Below are positions 16,273 through 23,560 of a DNA stretch of 64,000 bases, piece by piece. Position 1 is the stretch's first letter. Every line of letters begins with the position of its first letter. Source of the stretch: Pseudoduganella albidiflava. Lineage in GTDB: Bacteria > Pseudomonadota > Gammaproteobacteria > Burkholderiales > Burkholderiaceae_D. The notes beneath the pieces are model-generated. The model searched no databases. It saw nothing but the letters and a program-made list of their open reading frames with translations, and had not been told where the DNA came from. Position numbers and translations under genes: made by a program. The stretch spans positions 5,456,001 to 5,520,000 of the forward strand of contig NZ_CP036401.1 of the NCBI RefSeq assembly GCF_004322755.1, written 5' to 3'.

Positions 16273-17312
16273 ACACCATGACCGCCACCACCAATACGAC
16301 CGAACCCGCGAACCCGCCGGCCGCCGGCAAATCCCGGTACACCATCCTCGACCAGCCGAAGCTGGGCATCAAGGGCGTGCTGGGCAAATGGGAAACCCTG
16401 CTGGCGCTGCTGTTCCTGCTGGCCTTCGTCACCAACGGCATGCTGCTGCCGCACTTCCTCGATCCGTATAACCTGGCGGACGGCACCTTCAACTTCAGCG
16501 AGAAGGCGCTGATCGCGCTGCCGATGGCGCTGCTGATCATCTGCCGCGAGATCGATATCTCGGTGGCCGGCATCCTGGCACTGTCGTCGGTGGCGATGGG
16601 GCTGGCGATGAACGCCGGCTTCCCGCCCGCCTCGCTGCTGTTCGTGGCGCTGGCCACTGGCGTGGCATGCGGCACGCTGAACGGCGTGCTGGTGACGCGC
16701 TTCGGCCTGCCGGCCATCGTCGTCACGATCGGTACCGTGTCGCTGTTCCGCGGCCTGGCATCCGTGGTGCTGGGCGATAAAGCCTTCACCGGCTACCCCC
16801 AGGTGATGACGGACTGGGGCCAGGGCTACTTCTTCGACTTCATCCCGCGCGAATTCGTGATCCTGCTGGTGTTCGCGGCGCTGTTCGCGTTCGTGCTGCA
16901 CGCCACGCGCTGGGGCCGGCGCATCTACGCGATCGGCAACAACCCGGTCGCCGCGCGCTTTTCCGGCATCGAGGTGGACCGCTACCGGATGGTGCTGTTC
17001 ATGCTCACCGGCGCGATGGCCGGCCTGGCGGCCTTCCTGCTGACGGGCCGTATCGGCAGCACGCGCCCGAACATCGCCATGGGCTGGGAGCTGGAAGTGA
17101 TCACGATGGTGATCCTGGGCGGCGTATCGATCGCCGGCGGCGCCGGCACCATCGGCGGCGTGATGCTGGCCGTGCTGACGCTGGGGACCGTGACGTATGG
17201 CCTGTCGATGGCCAATATCCCGGGCATCTACATGACGATCGTGATCGGGCTGCTGTTGCTGGTGACGATCGCGCTGCCCCGTCTCTTGCGTGGAAAGAAA
17301 GTAGCCAAATGA
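16269..17312 (+). CDS. rhaQ: Rhamnose ABC transporter, permease
   Basis: 347-residue second CUT2 permease, homologous to RhaP (ICREIDISVAGILALSSVAM loop; ILGGVSIAGGAGTIGGVM motif), with a longer hydrophilic N-terminus before the first membrane helix. GTG 16269 overlaps the rhaP stop as GTGA, the same junction type as rhaT-rhaP; ATG 16278 is the alternative start. It overlaps the kinase gene as ATGA, so the whole operon is translationally coupled. Confidence 0.88.
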   Translation: MNTMTATTNTTEPANPPAAGKSRYTILDQPKLGIKGVLGKWETLLALLFLLAFVTNGMLLPHFLDPYNLADGTFNFSEKALIALPMALLIICREIDISVAGILALSSVAMGLAMNAGFPPASLLFVALATGVACGTLNGVLVTRFGLPAIVVTIGTVSLFRGLASVVLGDKAFTGYPQVMTDWGQGYFFDFIPREFVILLVFAALFAFVLHATRWGRRIYAIGNNPVAARFSGIEVDRYRMVLFMLTGAMAGLAAFLLTGRIGSTRPNIAMGWELEVITMVILGGVSIAGGAGTIGGVMLAVLTLGTVTYGLSMANIPGIYMTIVIGLLLLVTIALPRLLRGKKVAK

Positions 17313-18691
17313 CCGTTGATCAATCAACTTCGGCAATCATCGTCCTCGATATCGGCAAGACCAACGTCAAGCTGGCGCTGATCGACGCGGCCGGCGAGCA
17401 GCTGGCCGAGCGCCGCAAGGCCAACACCGTGCTGCGCGACGGACCATATCCGCACCATGACACGGAAGGCATCTGGAACTGGATGCTCGACACGATCGCG
17501 GAGTTCGCGGCCACCGCGCCGGTGCGGGCGATCGTGCCGGTGACGCATGGCGCCACGGCGGCGCTGGTCGATGATTCCGGGCTGGTACTGCCGGTGCTCG
17601 ACTACGAGTTCGAGCCGCCGGCCGCGCAGCGTGCCGAGTACCTGGCGGCCCGCCCCGCCTACGACACGACGTATTCACCGTCGCTGCCGGCGGGCCTGAA
17701 CCTGGGCCGGCAGCTGGCGTGGCTGGCATCGGCCTTCCCTGCCGACTTCGCGCGCACGAAGCACATCCTGATGTATCCGCAGTACTGGGCATGGCGCCTT
17801 TCCGGCGTGGCCGCCGGCGAGGTGACGTCGCTCGGCTGCCATACCGACTTGTGGCAGCCTTCGCGCCAGCAGTATTCGCAGCTGGTCGAGCAGTCGGGCT
17901 GGAACCCGCTGATGCCGCCACTGCGCAATGCGTGGGATGCGCTGGGGCCCGTGCTGCCCGCGCTGCGCGAGCGCCTCGGCTTGCCGGCCGATTGCCAGGT
18001 CGTGTGCGGCATCCACGACAGCAATGCCTCGCTGCTGCGGCACCTGGATGCGACGGGCAGCCATGCGGCGCCGCCGGCCATCCTGTCGACCGGCACGTGG
18101 GTGATCGCCGCCCTGCCCGGCGGCCAGCTCGACGGCTTGCAGGAAGCCTCGGACATGCTGGCCAACTGCAGCGCGCTGGGGCAGCCGGTGCCGTGCATCC
18201 GCTTCATGGGCGGCCGCGAGTTCGGCGCGCTGGCCGGCACGGACGCGGTGCCGTGCAGCGTGGCCGACCTGCAGCAGATCATCGACCAGGGCACGTATGC
18301 CCTGCCCGCGTTCGCCGAAGCGGGCGGCCCGTTCGCCGGGCGCAAGGGCACCGTCGTCGGCCCCGCCCTGCCCACCGATGCCGAACGCACCGCGCTGGCC
18401 ACGCTGTACTGCGTGCTGATGAGCGACTGGTGCCTGACCGCGCTGGGCTCGGCGGGCGACATCGTCGTCGAAGGCAGCTTCACCAACAACCCGCACTTCG
18501 CGCCGCTGCTGGCCGCACTGCGGCGCGGCCAGCAGGTTACCGTCACCGACGATGCCAGCGGCACCACGTGCGGCGGCTGGATGCTGGCGCACTGGGGCAC
18601 CGCCCCCGCCGTGCGCTCGCACGCCGCCGATCCCATCGCGCTGCAGGGCTGGGCGCAATACCGGGAACGGTGGCTCGCGCAGCTGGGCTGA
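17309..18691 (+). CDS. rhaK: FGGY-family carbohydrate kinase, probable rhamnulokinase
   Basis: 460 residues of the FGGY kinase family. The first ATP/sugar motif is IIVLDIGKTNVKLALID; later motifs include VTHGATAALVD, QYWAWRLSG, GIHDSNASLL, LSTGTWVIA and VVEGSFTNN. It should phosphorylate L-rhamnulose to L-rhamnulose-1-phosphate, the aldolase substrate. In Rhizobium leguminosarum RhaK is also needed for rhamnose transport by RhaSTPQ, and a similar link is possible here. Last gene of the operon, starting with an ATGA overlap. The family also contains fuculo- and xylulokinases; the substrate assignment rests on the operon. Confidence 0.88.
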   Translation: MTVDQSTSAIIVLDIGKTNVKLALIDAAGEQLAERRKANTVLRDGPYPHHDTEGIWNWMLDTIAEFAATAPVRAIVPVTHGATAALVDDSGLVLPVLDYEFEPPAAQRAEYLAARPAYDTTYSPSLPAGLNLGRQLAWLASAFPADFARTKHILMYPQYWAWRLSGVAAGEVTSLGCHTDLWQPSRQQYSQLVEQSGWNPLMPPLRNAWDALGPVLPALRERLGLPADCQVVCGIHDSNASLLRHLDATGSHAAPPAILSTGTWVIAALPGGQLDGLQEASDMLANCSALGQPVPCIRFMGGREFGALAGTDAVPCSVADLQQIIDQGTYALPAFAEAGGPFAGRKGTVVGPALPTDAERTALATLYCVLMSDWCLTALGSAGDIVVEGSFTNNPHFAPLLAALRRGQQVTVTDDASGTTCGGWMLAHWGTAPAVRSHAADPIALQGWAQYRERWLAQLG

Positions 18692-18712
18692 AGATCAGGA
18701 ATGGACCGGCAT

Positions 18713-18895
18713 GCCGTTAGGTTAAGCGTCATCCGCCACATTCAATGCATGCATTCACCCCAACAGCGAAGGGCTGGGGTCAGACCCGCCGGGGTGAAGC
18801 AGGGGTTTCGCGAAGCATGCTTCGCGCCTGCGCAACGGTACTGGCCTGCAGGCCAGTACTCCTCTCTGACCCGGAATATGCACTTGGGTGGAATC
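18713..18895. repeat. GGGGTCAG nested palindrome, copy C (long form)
   Basis: The core runs from GGGGTCAGACCCG at 18776 to CTCTGACCC at about 18873, 98 bp instead of 27. The extra 71 bp contain their own dyads, TTTCGCGAAGC/GCTTCGCG and ACTGGCCTGCAGGCCAGT. Left flank CATGCATTCACCCCAACAGC and right flank TTGGGTGGAAT match the outer arms of the short form. The preceding CCGTTAGGTTAAGCGTCAT stretch resembles that of copy D. It lies just after rhaK and may end that transcript. Confidence 0.88.
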
Positions 18896-18934
18896 GGTTT
18901 TCGTGTGCGCTGACCGGGAACGCCGGGGAAAACC

Positions 18935-18985
18935 GGTGTCTGACACTATTTCCGGGTGAATCGTCCGAAAATAGTGTCAGATACC
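18935..18985. repeat. GTGTCTGACAC hairpin element overlapping the 3' end of the IS110 transposase gene
   Basis: GGTGTCTGACACTATTTCCG faces CGAAAATAGTGTCAGATACC around a short loop, giving an inverted repeat of about 20 bp per arm with few mismatches. The transposase stop codon lies inside the right arm. Related dyads occur at 25976 and 26153. Confidence 0.8.
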
Positions 18986-19990
18986 GTGTTGGAGCTCAAG
19001 CTGTTTGTTCAGATGGTTCGGATCAAATGGCTTGCCCGAGCGGACAACGCCGTACATTTGGTGCACGAGTTTGCGCATGACGGCAGCGATCACCGCCATC
19101 TTTGCCATGCCAGAAGATTCCAGCCGGTTGGCAAACTCACTTAGCAGTGGATTCTTCCTAATCGCGGTCATTGCTGGCATGTAGAGAGCCGCTCGCAGGT
19201 CTCGGCACCCCATTCGACTGATCGTAGTTCTGCCTCTGATCGAGCTGCCAGATTGCCTTTGGCGTGGCGTTACACCGATGTAGGCAGCCAATTCTTTGGC
19301 GCTTCCAAAGCGTCGTAGGTCACCCACACGACCGAGTACCTTGGCCGCGGTACCGCGGCCAAGGCCTGGAATGGATTCGATCAACTCGGCGTCGCGTTGC
19401 AGATCGGGGTGGCGATCGATGTGATCATCGATGTCGTTCTCGAGCTGCTTGATTTCCTTGTCTAGCCATTTCAAATGCGTCTTCGCATGAGCTGCGACCT
19501 CGCCTTGGTTAGCGAACTCGAGCGCTTCAATACGATTGGCCTGTTGCTGTCGAATGTCCTTCAACGACGCCAGGTGTTCGTTCCACGCTCTCAACTGCCG
19601 CTGCTCAGGCGACGGGGCCTGCCACAGCGCTGGCTGTATCGCTGCACAATAACGCGCAATAACAGCAGCATCGGCTTTGTCGTTTTTGTTCCGGATGATC
19701 AAACTCTGGCCAAATCCCTTGACGCTGGCCGGGTTGACCACGCTGACCTTCAGCCCCAAGTCTACTAGCGCTAGTGCGGCTGGCTCGCTGTACACTCCCG
19801 TCGACTCCATGCAAACATGGACCAAATCCAGCGTAACACCCTGATTCTTCAGCCATTTTCCTAGCTCTGCATAACCATCCCGGCTGTTCGGGAATACCTT
19901 GCTTTTGAGCTTTCCATTCACCAGCAATGCAATATCAAGCTTGCTTTTGCTGACATCAATTCCTACAACTGGCGTACCTACCTCATTCAT
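18977..19990 (-). CDS. IS110-family transposase (DEDD recombinase)
   Basis: 337 residues from ATG 19990 (MNEVGTPVVGIDVSKSKLD). The RuvC-like DEDD residues are visible: D12, E62 in CMESTG, D104 and D107 in KNDKADA. The C-terminal transposase domain has the ESIPGLGRGTAAKVLG helix-hairpin motif, YIGVTPRQRQSGSS with the candidate catalytic serine, and GCRDLRAALYMPAM. Full length for the family with no frameshift, so probably active. A longer upstream frame up to 20080 crosses the non-coding end and is not used. IS110 recombinases are guided by a bridge RNA encoded in that end. Confidence 0.93.
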   Translation of the reverse strand: MNEVGTPVVGIDVSKSKLDIALLVNGKLKSKVFPNSRDGYAELGKWLKNQGVTLDLVHVCMESTGVYSEPAALALVDLGLKVSVVNPASVKGFGQSLIIRNKNDKADAAVIARYCAAIQPALWQAPSPEQRQLRAWNEHLASLKDIRQQQANRIEALEFANQGEVAAHAKTHLKWLDKEIKQLENDIDDHIDRHPDLQRDAELIESIPGLGRGTAAKVLGRVGDLRRFGSAKELAAYIGVTPRQRQSGSSIRGRTTISRMGCRDLRAALYMPAMTAIRKNPLLSEFANRLESSGMAKMAVIAAVMRKLVHQMYGVVRSGKPFDPNHLNKQLELQHGI

Positions 19991-20205
19991 TTGTCGACCA
20001 CCCTCGTATGCAGGCTCGAAGCCTAAGATACCGTCCGGACTTAACAATGAAAAACAGGCAGAGGCGCCAATCTGACACACAGGCTCGGGGCCTCAGACAC
20101 CATCGACGTCACTCTGCCTGGCCGTTTCCTTCAGCGGTAATTTTGCCAAAGAATCGACAGGGACATCATACGAGACACCAGGCAAGCCGTAACGGTGCCT
20201 GTCAC
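19991..20205 (-). ncRNA. Candidate bridge RNA region of the IS110 element
   Basis: The non-coding segment upstream of the transposase is the place where IS110-group elements encode the bridge RNA. On the minus strand it contains two similar hairpins, AGGCCCCGAGCCT (20093-20081) and AGGCTTCGAGCCT (20024-20012); the first is extended by TCTGA and TCAGA arms. The paired stem-loops fit a structured RNA, but loop-target pairing cannot be tested here. Confidence 0.35.
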
Positions 20206-20212
20206 AGCCTTC

Positions 20213-21256
20213 TCAGCGCAACTTGTCCGCCACAGGCACGCCGAACTCCGGCATCCCATCCGCCTTCCAGTTGATCACCTGTGCCCGCGTGTGCCGGTCT
20301 GGGTTGCGCAGCGGGTCGCCGGCGATGTCGCGGTAGTTGCGCGCATGGTAGACGAGGATGTCGGTCTTGCCATCCGCCGTGGTGGTGAACGAGTTGTGGC
20401 CCGGGCCGTACTGGCTGTTTTCCACGCTGCTGGCGAATACGGGCCGGGGCGACTTGGTCCACGACTTGCGGTCCAGCAGGTTGGCTCCGACGGGCGCGGT
20501 CAGCATGCCCAGCGCGTAGTTGGCATCGGTGGCGGAGGCCGAATAGGTCATGAACACGCGGCCGTTCTTCACCAGCACGGCCGGCGCCTCGTTCACGTGG
20601 TGGCCCACCTGCTCCCATGCGTATTCCGGCTCGGTCAGCAGCACGGCCGGCCCGGCGATCGACAGCGGCGTGTCCATCGGCGCGATATAGATGTCGGTCT
20701 GCTTCTTGCCGCTTTCCTTCGGGCGCTGGGTCCACAGCAGGTAGCGCTTGCCGTCCAGCGCGAAGGTGGTGGCATCGAGCGCGAACGACTCCCAGCCCGT
20801 CTTCAGCTGGCCGCGTTCCTTCCATGGCCCGCGCAGCGGATCGTCCGACTCGCATTCGAGCACGTACAGGCGGATTTCCCAGATCGCTTCCGCGCGGCCG
20901 GCGGTGAAGTAGATGTACCACTTGCCGTCGATCCGGTGCATCTCGGGTGCCCAGACATGCGCGCCCATCTCTCCCTTGGCATGCTTGCGCCACACCGTAT
21001 GCACCTCGGCCTTGCCCAGTTCATCGAGCGAACGGGCGCGCCGTACTTCGATGCGGTCGTATTCCGGCACGGTGGCGGTGTAGTAGTACCAGCCGTCCGG
21101 CTGCAGGGTCACGTGCGGATCGGCGCGCTGTTTCACCAGCGGGTTGTGGAATGCCGGCACGGCGGCGGAAGCGGAAGCGGAAGCGGCGGCGGGGGCGCCG
21201 GCAAGCAGAAGCGCCGCCAGGGCGGCCGCGCCTGCGCATATGGCTTGTCTCGTCAT
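20213..21256 (-). CDS. Glycoside hydrolase family 43 (arabinofuranosidase/xylosidase-like)
   Basis: 347-residue secreted five-bladed beta-propeller hydrolase. Signal peptide from ATG 21256 (MTRQAICAGAAALAALLLAG) followed by an unusual SASASAA stretch. GH43 catalytic positions are visible: Asp base in RADPHV (D46), the pKa-modulating Asp in FALDATTF and the Glu acid in VNEAP (about 222); HVWAPEMH and GHNSF are also typical. It probably trims arabinose or related residues from pectin side chains, fitting the island. Earlier in-frame starts add a non-signal sequence and are not used. The IS110 end lies within 10-20 bp of its stop codon. Confidence 0.85.
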   Translation of the reverse strand: MTRQAICAGAAALAALLLAGAPAAASASASAAVPAFHNPLVKQRADPHVTLQPDGWYYYTATVPEYDRIEVRRARSLDELGKAEVHTVWRKHAKGEMGAHVWAPEMHRIDGKWYIYFTAGRAEAIWEIRLYVLECESDDPLRGPWKERGQLKTGWESFALDATTFALDGKRYLLWTQRPKESGKKQTDIYIAPMDTPLSIAGPAVLLTEPEYAWEQVGHHVNEAPAVLVKNGRVFMTYSASATDANYALGMLTAPVGANLLDRKSWTKSPRPVFASSVENSQYGPGHNSFTTTADGKTDILVYHARNYRDIAGDPLRNPDRHTRAQVINWKADGMPEFGVPVADKLR

Positions 21257-21361
21257 TGTGTTATCGGTGCGATGCGGTGAGCCATCGTTATACCGCCAAT
21301 GGCACGGCGCGTCCATGCATCGCTCAGCGACTTGCGCGAAGGCGCCACGGGACAGGAAAAC

Positions 21362-21404
21362 AAAAAACAAAAACCCGCCGGGCTTGCGCCACGGCGGGTT
21401 TTTT
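21362..21404 (-). terminator. Intrinsic terminator after typA
   Basis: AAACCCGCC (21371-21379) and GGCGGGTTT (21393-21401) form a 9-bp stem around a 13-nt loop. On the minus strand it is followed by GTTTTTGTTTTTT, on the plus strand by TTT, so it may work both ways. It lies 23 bp after the typA stop. Confidence 0.85.
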
Positions 21405-21426
21405 CATGTCGGCCAGGCCGGCAGGA

Positions 21427-23259
21427 TTACGCTTCGCGCGATGCCTTCTTGCGCTCGTGCTCTTTCAGGAAGCGCTTGCGCAGGCGGATCGACTTCGGCG
21501 TGATCTCGACCAGCTCGTCGTCCTCGATGAATTCCACCGCGTATTCCAGCGACATCTGGATCGGCGGCACCAGGCGCACCGCTTCGTCGGTACCGGACGA
21601 ACGCACGTTGGTCAGCTGCTTGCCCTTGATCGGGTTGACCACCAGGTCGTTGTCGCGCGAGTGGATGCCGATGATCATGCCTTCGTACACCGGGTCGTTG
21701 TGCGACACGAACATGCGGCCGCGATCCTGCAGTTTCCAGATCGCGTAGGCGACGGCGGCGCCGTCATCCTGCGAGATCAGCACGCCGTTGCGGCGGCCAG
21801 CCAGCTCGCCACGGGTGTTGTCGACCGGAGCGTAGGCATCGAACACGTGGCTCATCAGGCCGGTGCCGCGCGTCAGCGTCATGAACTCGCCCTGGAAGCC
21901 GATCAGGCCACGGGCAGGAATGCGGTACTCGAGGCGCACGCGGCCCTTGCCGTCCGATTCCATGTTCTGCAGGTCGCCACGGCGGCGGCCCAGTTCTTCC
22001 ATCACGCCACCCTGGTTGACTTCTTCCACGTCGACGGACAGGTTTTCATACGGCTCGTGGCGCACGCCATCGACCATCTTGAACACCACGCGCGGACGGG
22101 ACACGGCCAGCTCGAAGCCTTCGCGGCGCATGTTTTCGATCAGGATCGTCAGGTGCAGTTCGCCGCGGCCGGACACTTCGAAGATCGTGTCGTCGTCGGT
22201 CGGTGCCACGCGCAGTGCCACGTTGGCCTTCAGTTCCTTGTCCAGGCGGTCGCGCAGCTGGCGCGAGGTAACGAACTTGCCTTCGCGGCCGGCCAGCGGC
22301 GAGTTGTTGACCATGAAGTTCATCGTCAGGGTCGGCTCGTCGACGGTCAGCATCGGCAGCGGGTCCACGGTGTCCGGTGCGCACACGGTCGAACCGATGC
22401 CGATTTCCTCGATACCGTTGATCAGCACGATGTCGCCGGCGACGGCTTCGTCGACCAGCACGCGCTCCAGGCCCTTGAAGTTCAGCACCTGGTTGATGCG
22501 GCCCTTGATCGGGGTGGCGCCGGGGCCGTCGACCACGACGACATCCTGGCCGGCCTTGACGCGGCCACGGGAGATGCGGCCGATGCCGATCTTGCCCACG
22601 TAGGACGAGTAGTCCAGCGACGTGATCTGCATCTGCAGCGGGCCGTCCGGATTGTCGTCACGCACCGGCACGTGCTTCAGGATCGCTTCGAACAGCGGCT
22701 TCATGTCGCCGCCGCGCACGTCTTCGGTCAGGCCGGCATAGCCGTTCAGGCCCGACGCGTAAACGATCGGGAAGTCCAGCTGCTCGTCGTTGGCGCCCAG
22801 CTTGTCGAACAGTTCGAACGTGGCGTTGATCGCCCAGTCGGCGCGCGCGCCCGGACGGTCGATCTTGTTGACCACCACGATCGGCTTCAGGCCCAGCGCC
22901 AGCGCCTTGCGCGTGACGAAACGGGTCTGCGGCATCGGGCCTTCCTGGGCATCGACCAACAGCAGCACCGAGTCGACCATCGACAGCACGCGCTCCACTT
23001 CGCCGCCGAAGTCGGCGTGGCCCGGGGTGTCGACGATATTGATGTGCGTGCCTTCGTACTCAACCGCGCAGTTCTTCGACAGGATCGTGATGCCGCGTTC
23101 CTTTTCGAGGTCGTTCGAGTCCATGACGCGGGTATCGACCTGCTGGTTTTCACGGAAGGTGCCAGACTGGCGCAGCAGCTGGTCCACGAGGGTCGTCTTG
23201 CCGTGGTCGACGTGTGCGATGATGGCGATGTTGCGAATTGCGCGTTTAGTATTAGACAT
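21427..23259 (-). CDS. typA: Ribosome-associated GTPase TypA/BipA
   Basis: 610-residue translational GTPase that binds the 70S ribosome and helps 50S assembly and stress adaptation. The GTPase domain has AHVDHGKTT (P-loop), the GITI switch, [11 protein letters not shown] and NKIDRPGAR; the EF-G-like domains and the BipA C-terminal domain ([20 protein letters not shown]) follow. ATG 23259 (MSNTKR) matches the usual family start; ATG 23265 lies two codons upstream. No Shine-Dalgarno sequence is visible before either. The leader instead carries a repeat-built ORF whose stop overlaps the typA start. Confidence 0.96.
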   Translation of the reverse strand: MSNTKRAIRNIAIIAHVDHGKTTLVDQLLRQSGTFRENQQVDTRVMDSNDLEKERGITILSKNCAVEYEGTHINIVDTPGHADFGGEVERVLSMVDSVLLLVDAQEGPMPQTRFVTRKALALGLKPIVVVNKIDRPGARADWAINATFELFDKLGANDEQLDFPIVYASGLNGYAGLTEDVRGGDMKPLFEAILKHVPVRDDNPDGPLQMQITSLDYSSYVGKIGIGRISRGRVKAGQDVVVVDGPGATPIKGRINQVLNFKGLERVLVDEAVAGDIVLINGIEEIGIGSTVCAPDTVDPLPMLTVDEPTLTMNFMVNNSPLAGREGKFVTSRQLRDRLDKELKANVALRVAPTDDDTIFEVSGRGELHLTILIENMRREGFELAVSRPRVVFKMVDGVRHEPYENLSVDVEEVNQGGVMEELGRRRGDLQNMESDGKGRVRLEYRIPARGLIGFQGEFMTLTRGTGLMSHVFDAYAPVDNTRGELAGRRNGVLISQDDGAAVAYAIWKLQDRGRMFVSHNDPVYEGMIIGIHSRDNDLVVNPIKGKQLTNVRSSGTDEAVRLVPPIQMSLEYAVEFIEDDELVEITPKSIRLRKRFLKEHERKKASREA

Positions 23260-23395
23260 GGTCATTGTGTTTGTAAAAACGGGTGGGACGCCGAAGCTGC
23301 GGTTGACTCGTCAAGTTACTCGCGAAGTTACTCGTAGAGTTACTCACGAAGCTATTCGTGAAGTTACTCGCGAAGTTACTCGTGAAGTTACTCAT
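23252..23395 (-). CDS. Possible upstream ORF built from 12-bp repeats, overlapping the typA start
   Basis: A 47-codon frame begins with ATG 23395 and reads [28 protein letters not shown] before a short unique tail, ending with TAA at 23254-23252, inside the first codons of typA. It has no clear ribosome site. Its opening MSN resembles the typA start MSN. If translated it would couple ribosome flow to typA. It may equally be a non-translated repeat in the leader. Confidence 0.3.
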   Translation of the reverse strand: MSNFTSNFASNFTNSFVSNSTSNFASNLTSQPQLRRPTRFYKHNDHV

Positions 23396-23397
23396 AA
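23302..23397 (-). repeat. 8 x 12-bp minisatellite in the typA leader
   Basis: Eight contiguous 12-bp units, plus-strand consensus AGTTACTCGYGA, fill 23302-23397; the outer units are the most divergent. The array lies between the typA promoter (23451-23478) and start codon, so it is transcribed. Confidence 0.92.
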
Positions 23398-23450
23398 GCT
23401 GACGTCTGCTGAGCAGGCGCCCCGGCAAATGCGGATGCACTGAACCCACT

Positions 23451-23478
23451 AGTATAGCATGGGCTTGTGACAGCTCAA
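23451..23478 (-). promoter_or_regulatory. Probable sigma-70 promoter of typA
   Basis: Minus strand TTGAGC (23478-23473), 16-nt spacer, TATACT (23456-23451). The start site near 23444 would give a leader of about 185 nt that includes the 12-bp repeat array. Confidence 0.6.
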
Positions 23479-23560
23479 AGACAGCCGGCGTTGTGTGACC
23501 TGGCCCACCGACCGGCGGTTGCCAGACTGGCATCATGCCCAGATTCTTCCTTGGATACCG

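Larger units (their letters stand above)
18977..20205 (-). mobile_element. IS110-family insertion sequence (limits approximate)
   Basis: One transposase gene with a non-coding 5' side of about 200 bp and almost no 3' side, no terminal inverted repeats visible, as expected for the IS110 group. It separates rhaK from the GH43 gene. G+C is lower than the surrounding genes, which suggests recent arrival. Exact ends cannot be fixed without an empty site. Confidence 0.8.

Noticed and set aside
20002..20080. 30-residue N-terminal extension of the IS110 transposase
   Set aside because: The family starts at GxDVSK-type sequence shortly after the Met at 19990; the extension runs through the hairpins of the non-coding end.
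23302..23397. Regular 12-bp repeats as a CRISPR array
   Set aside because: Units are contiguous, with no spacers, and far too short; no cas gene is near.
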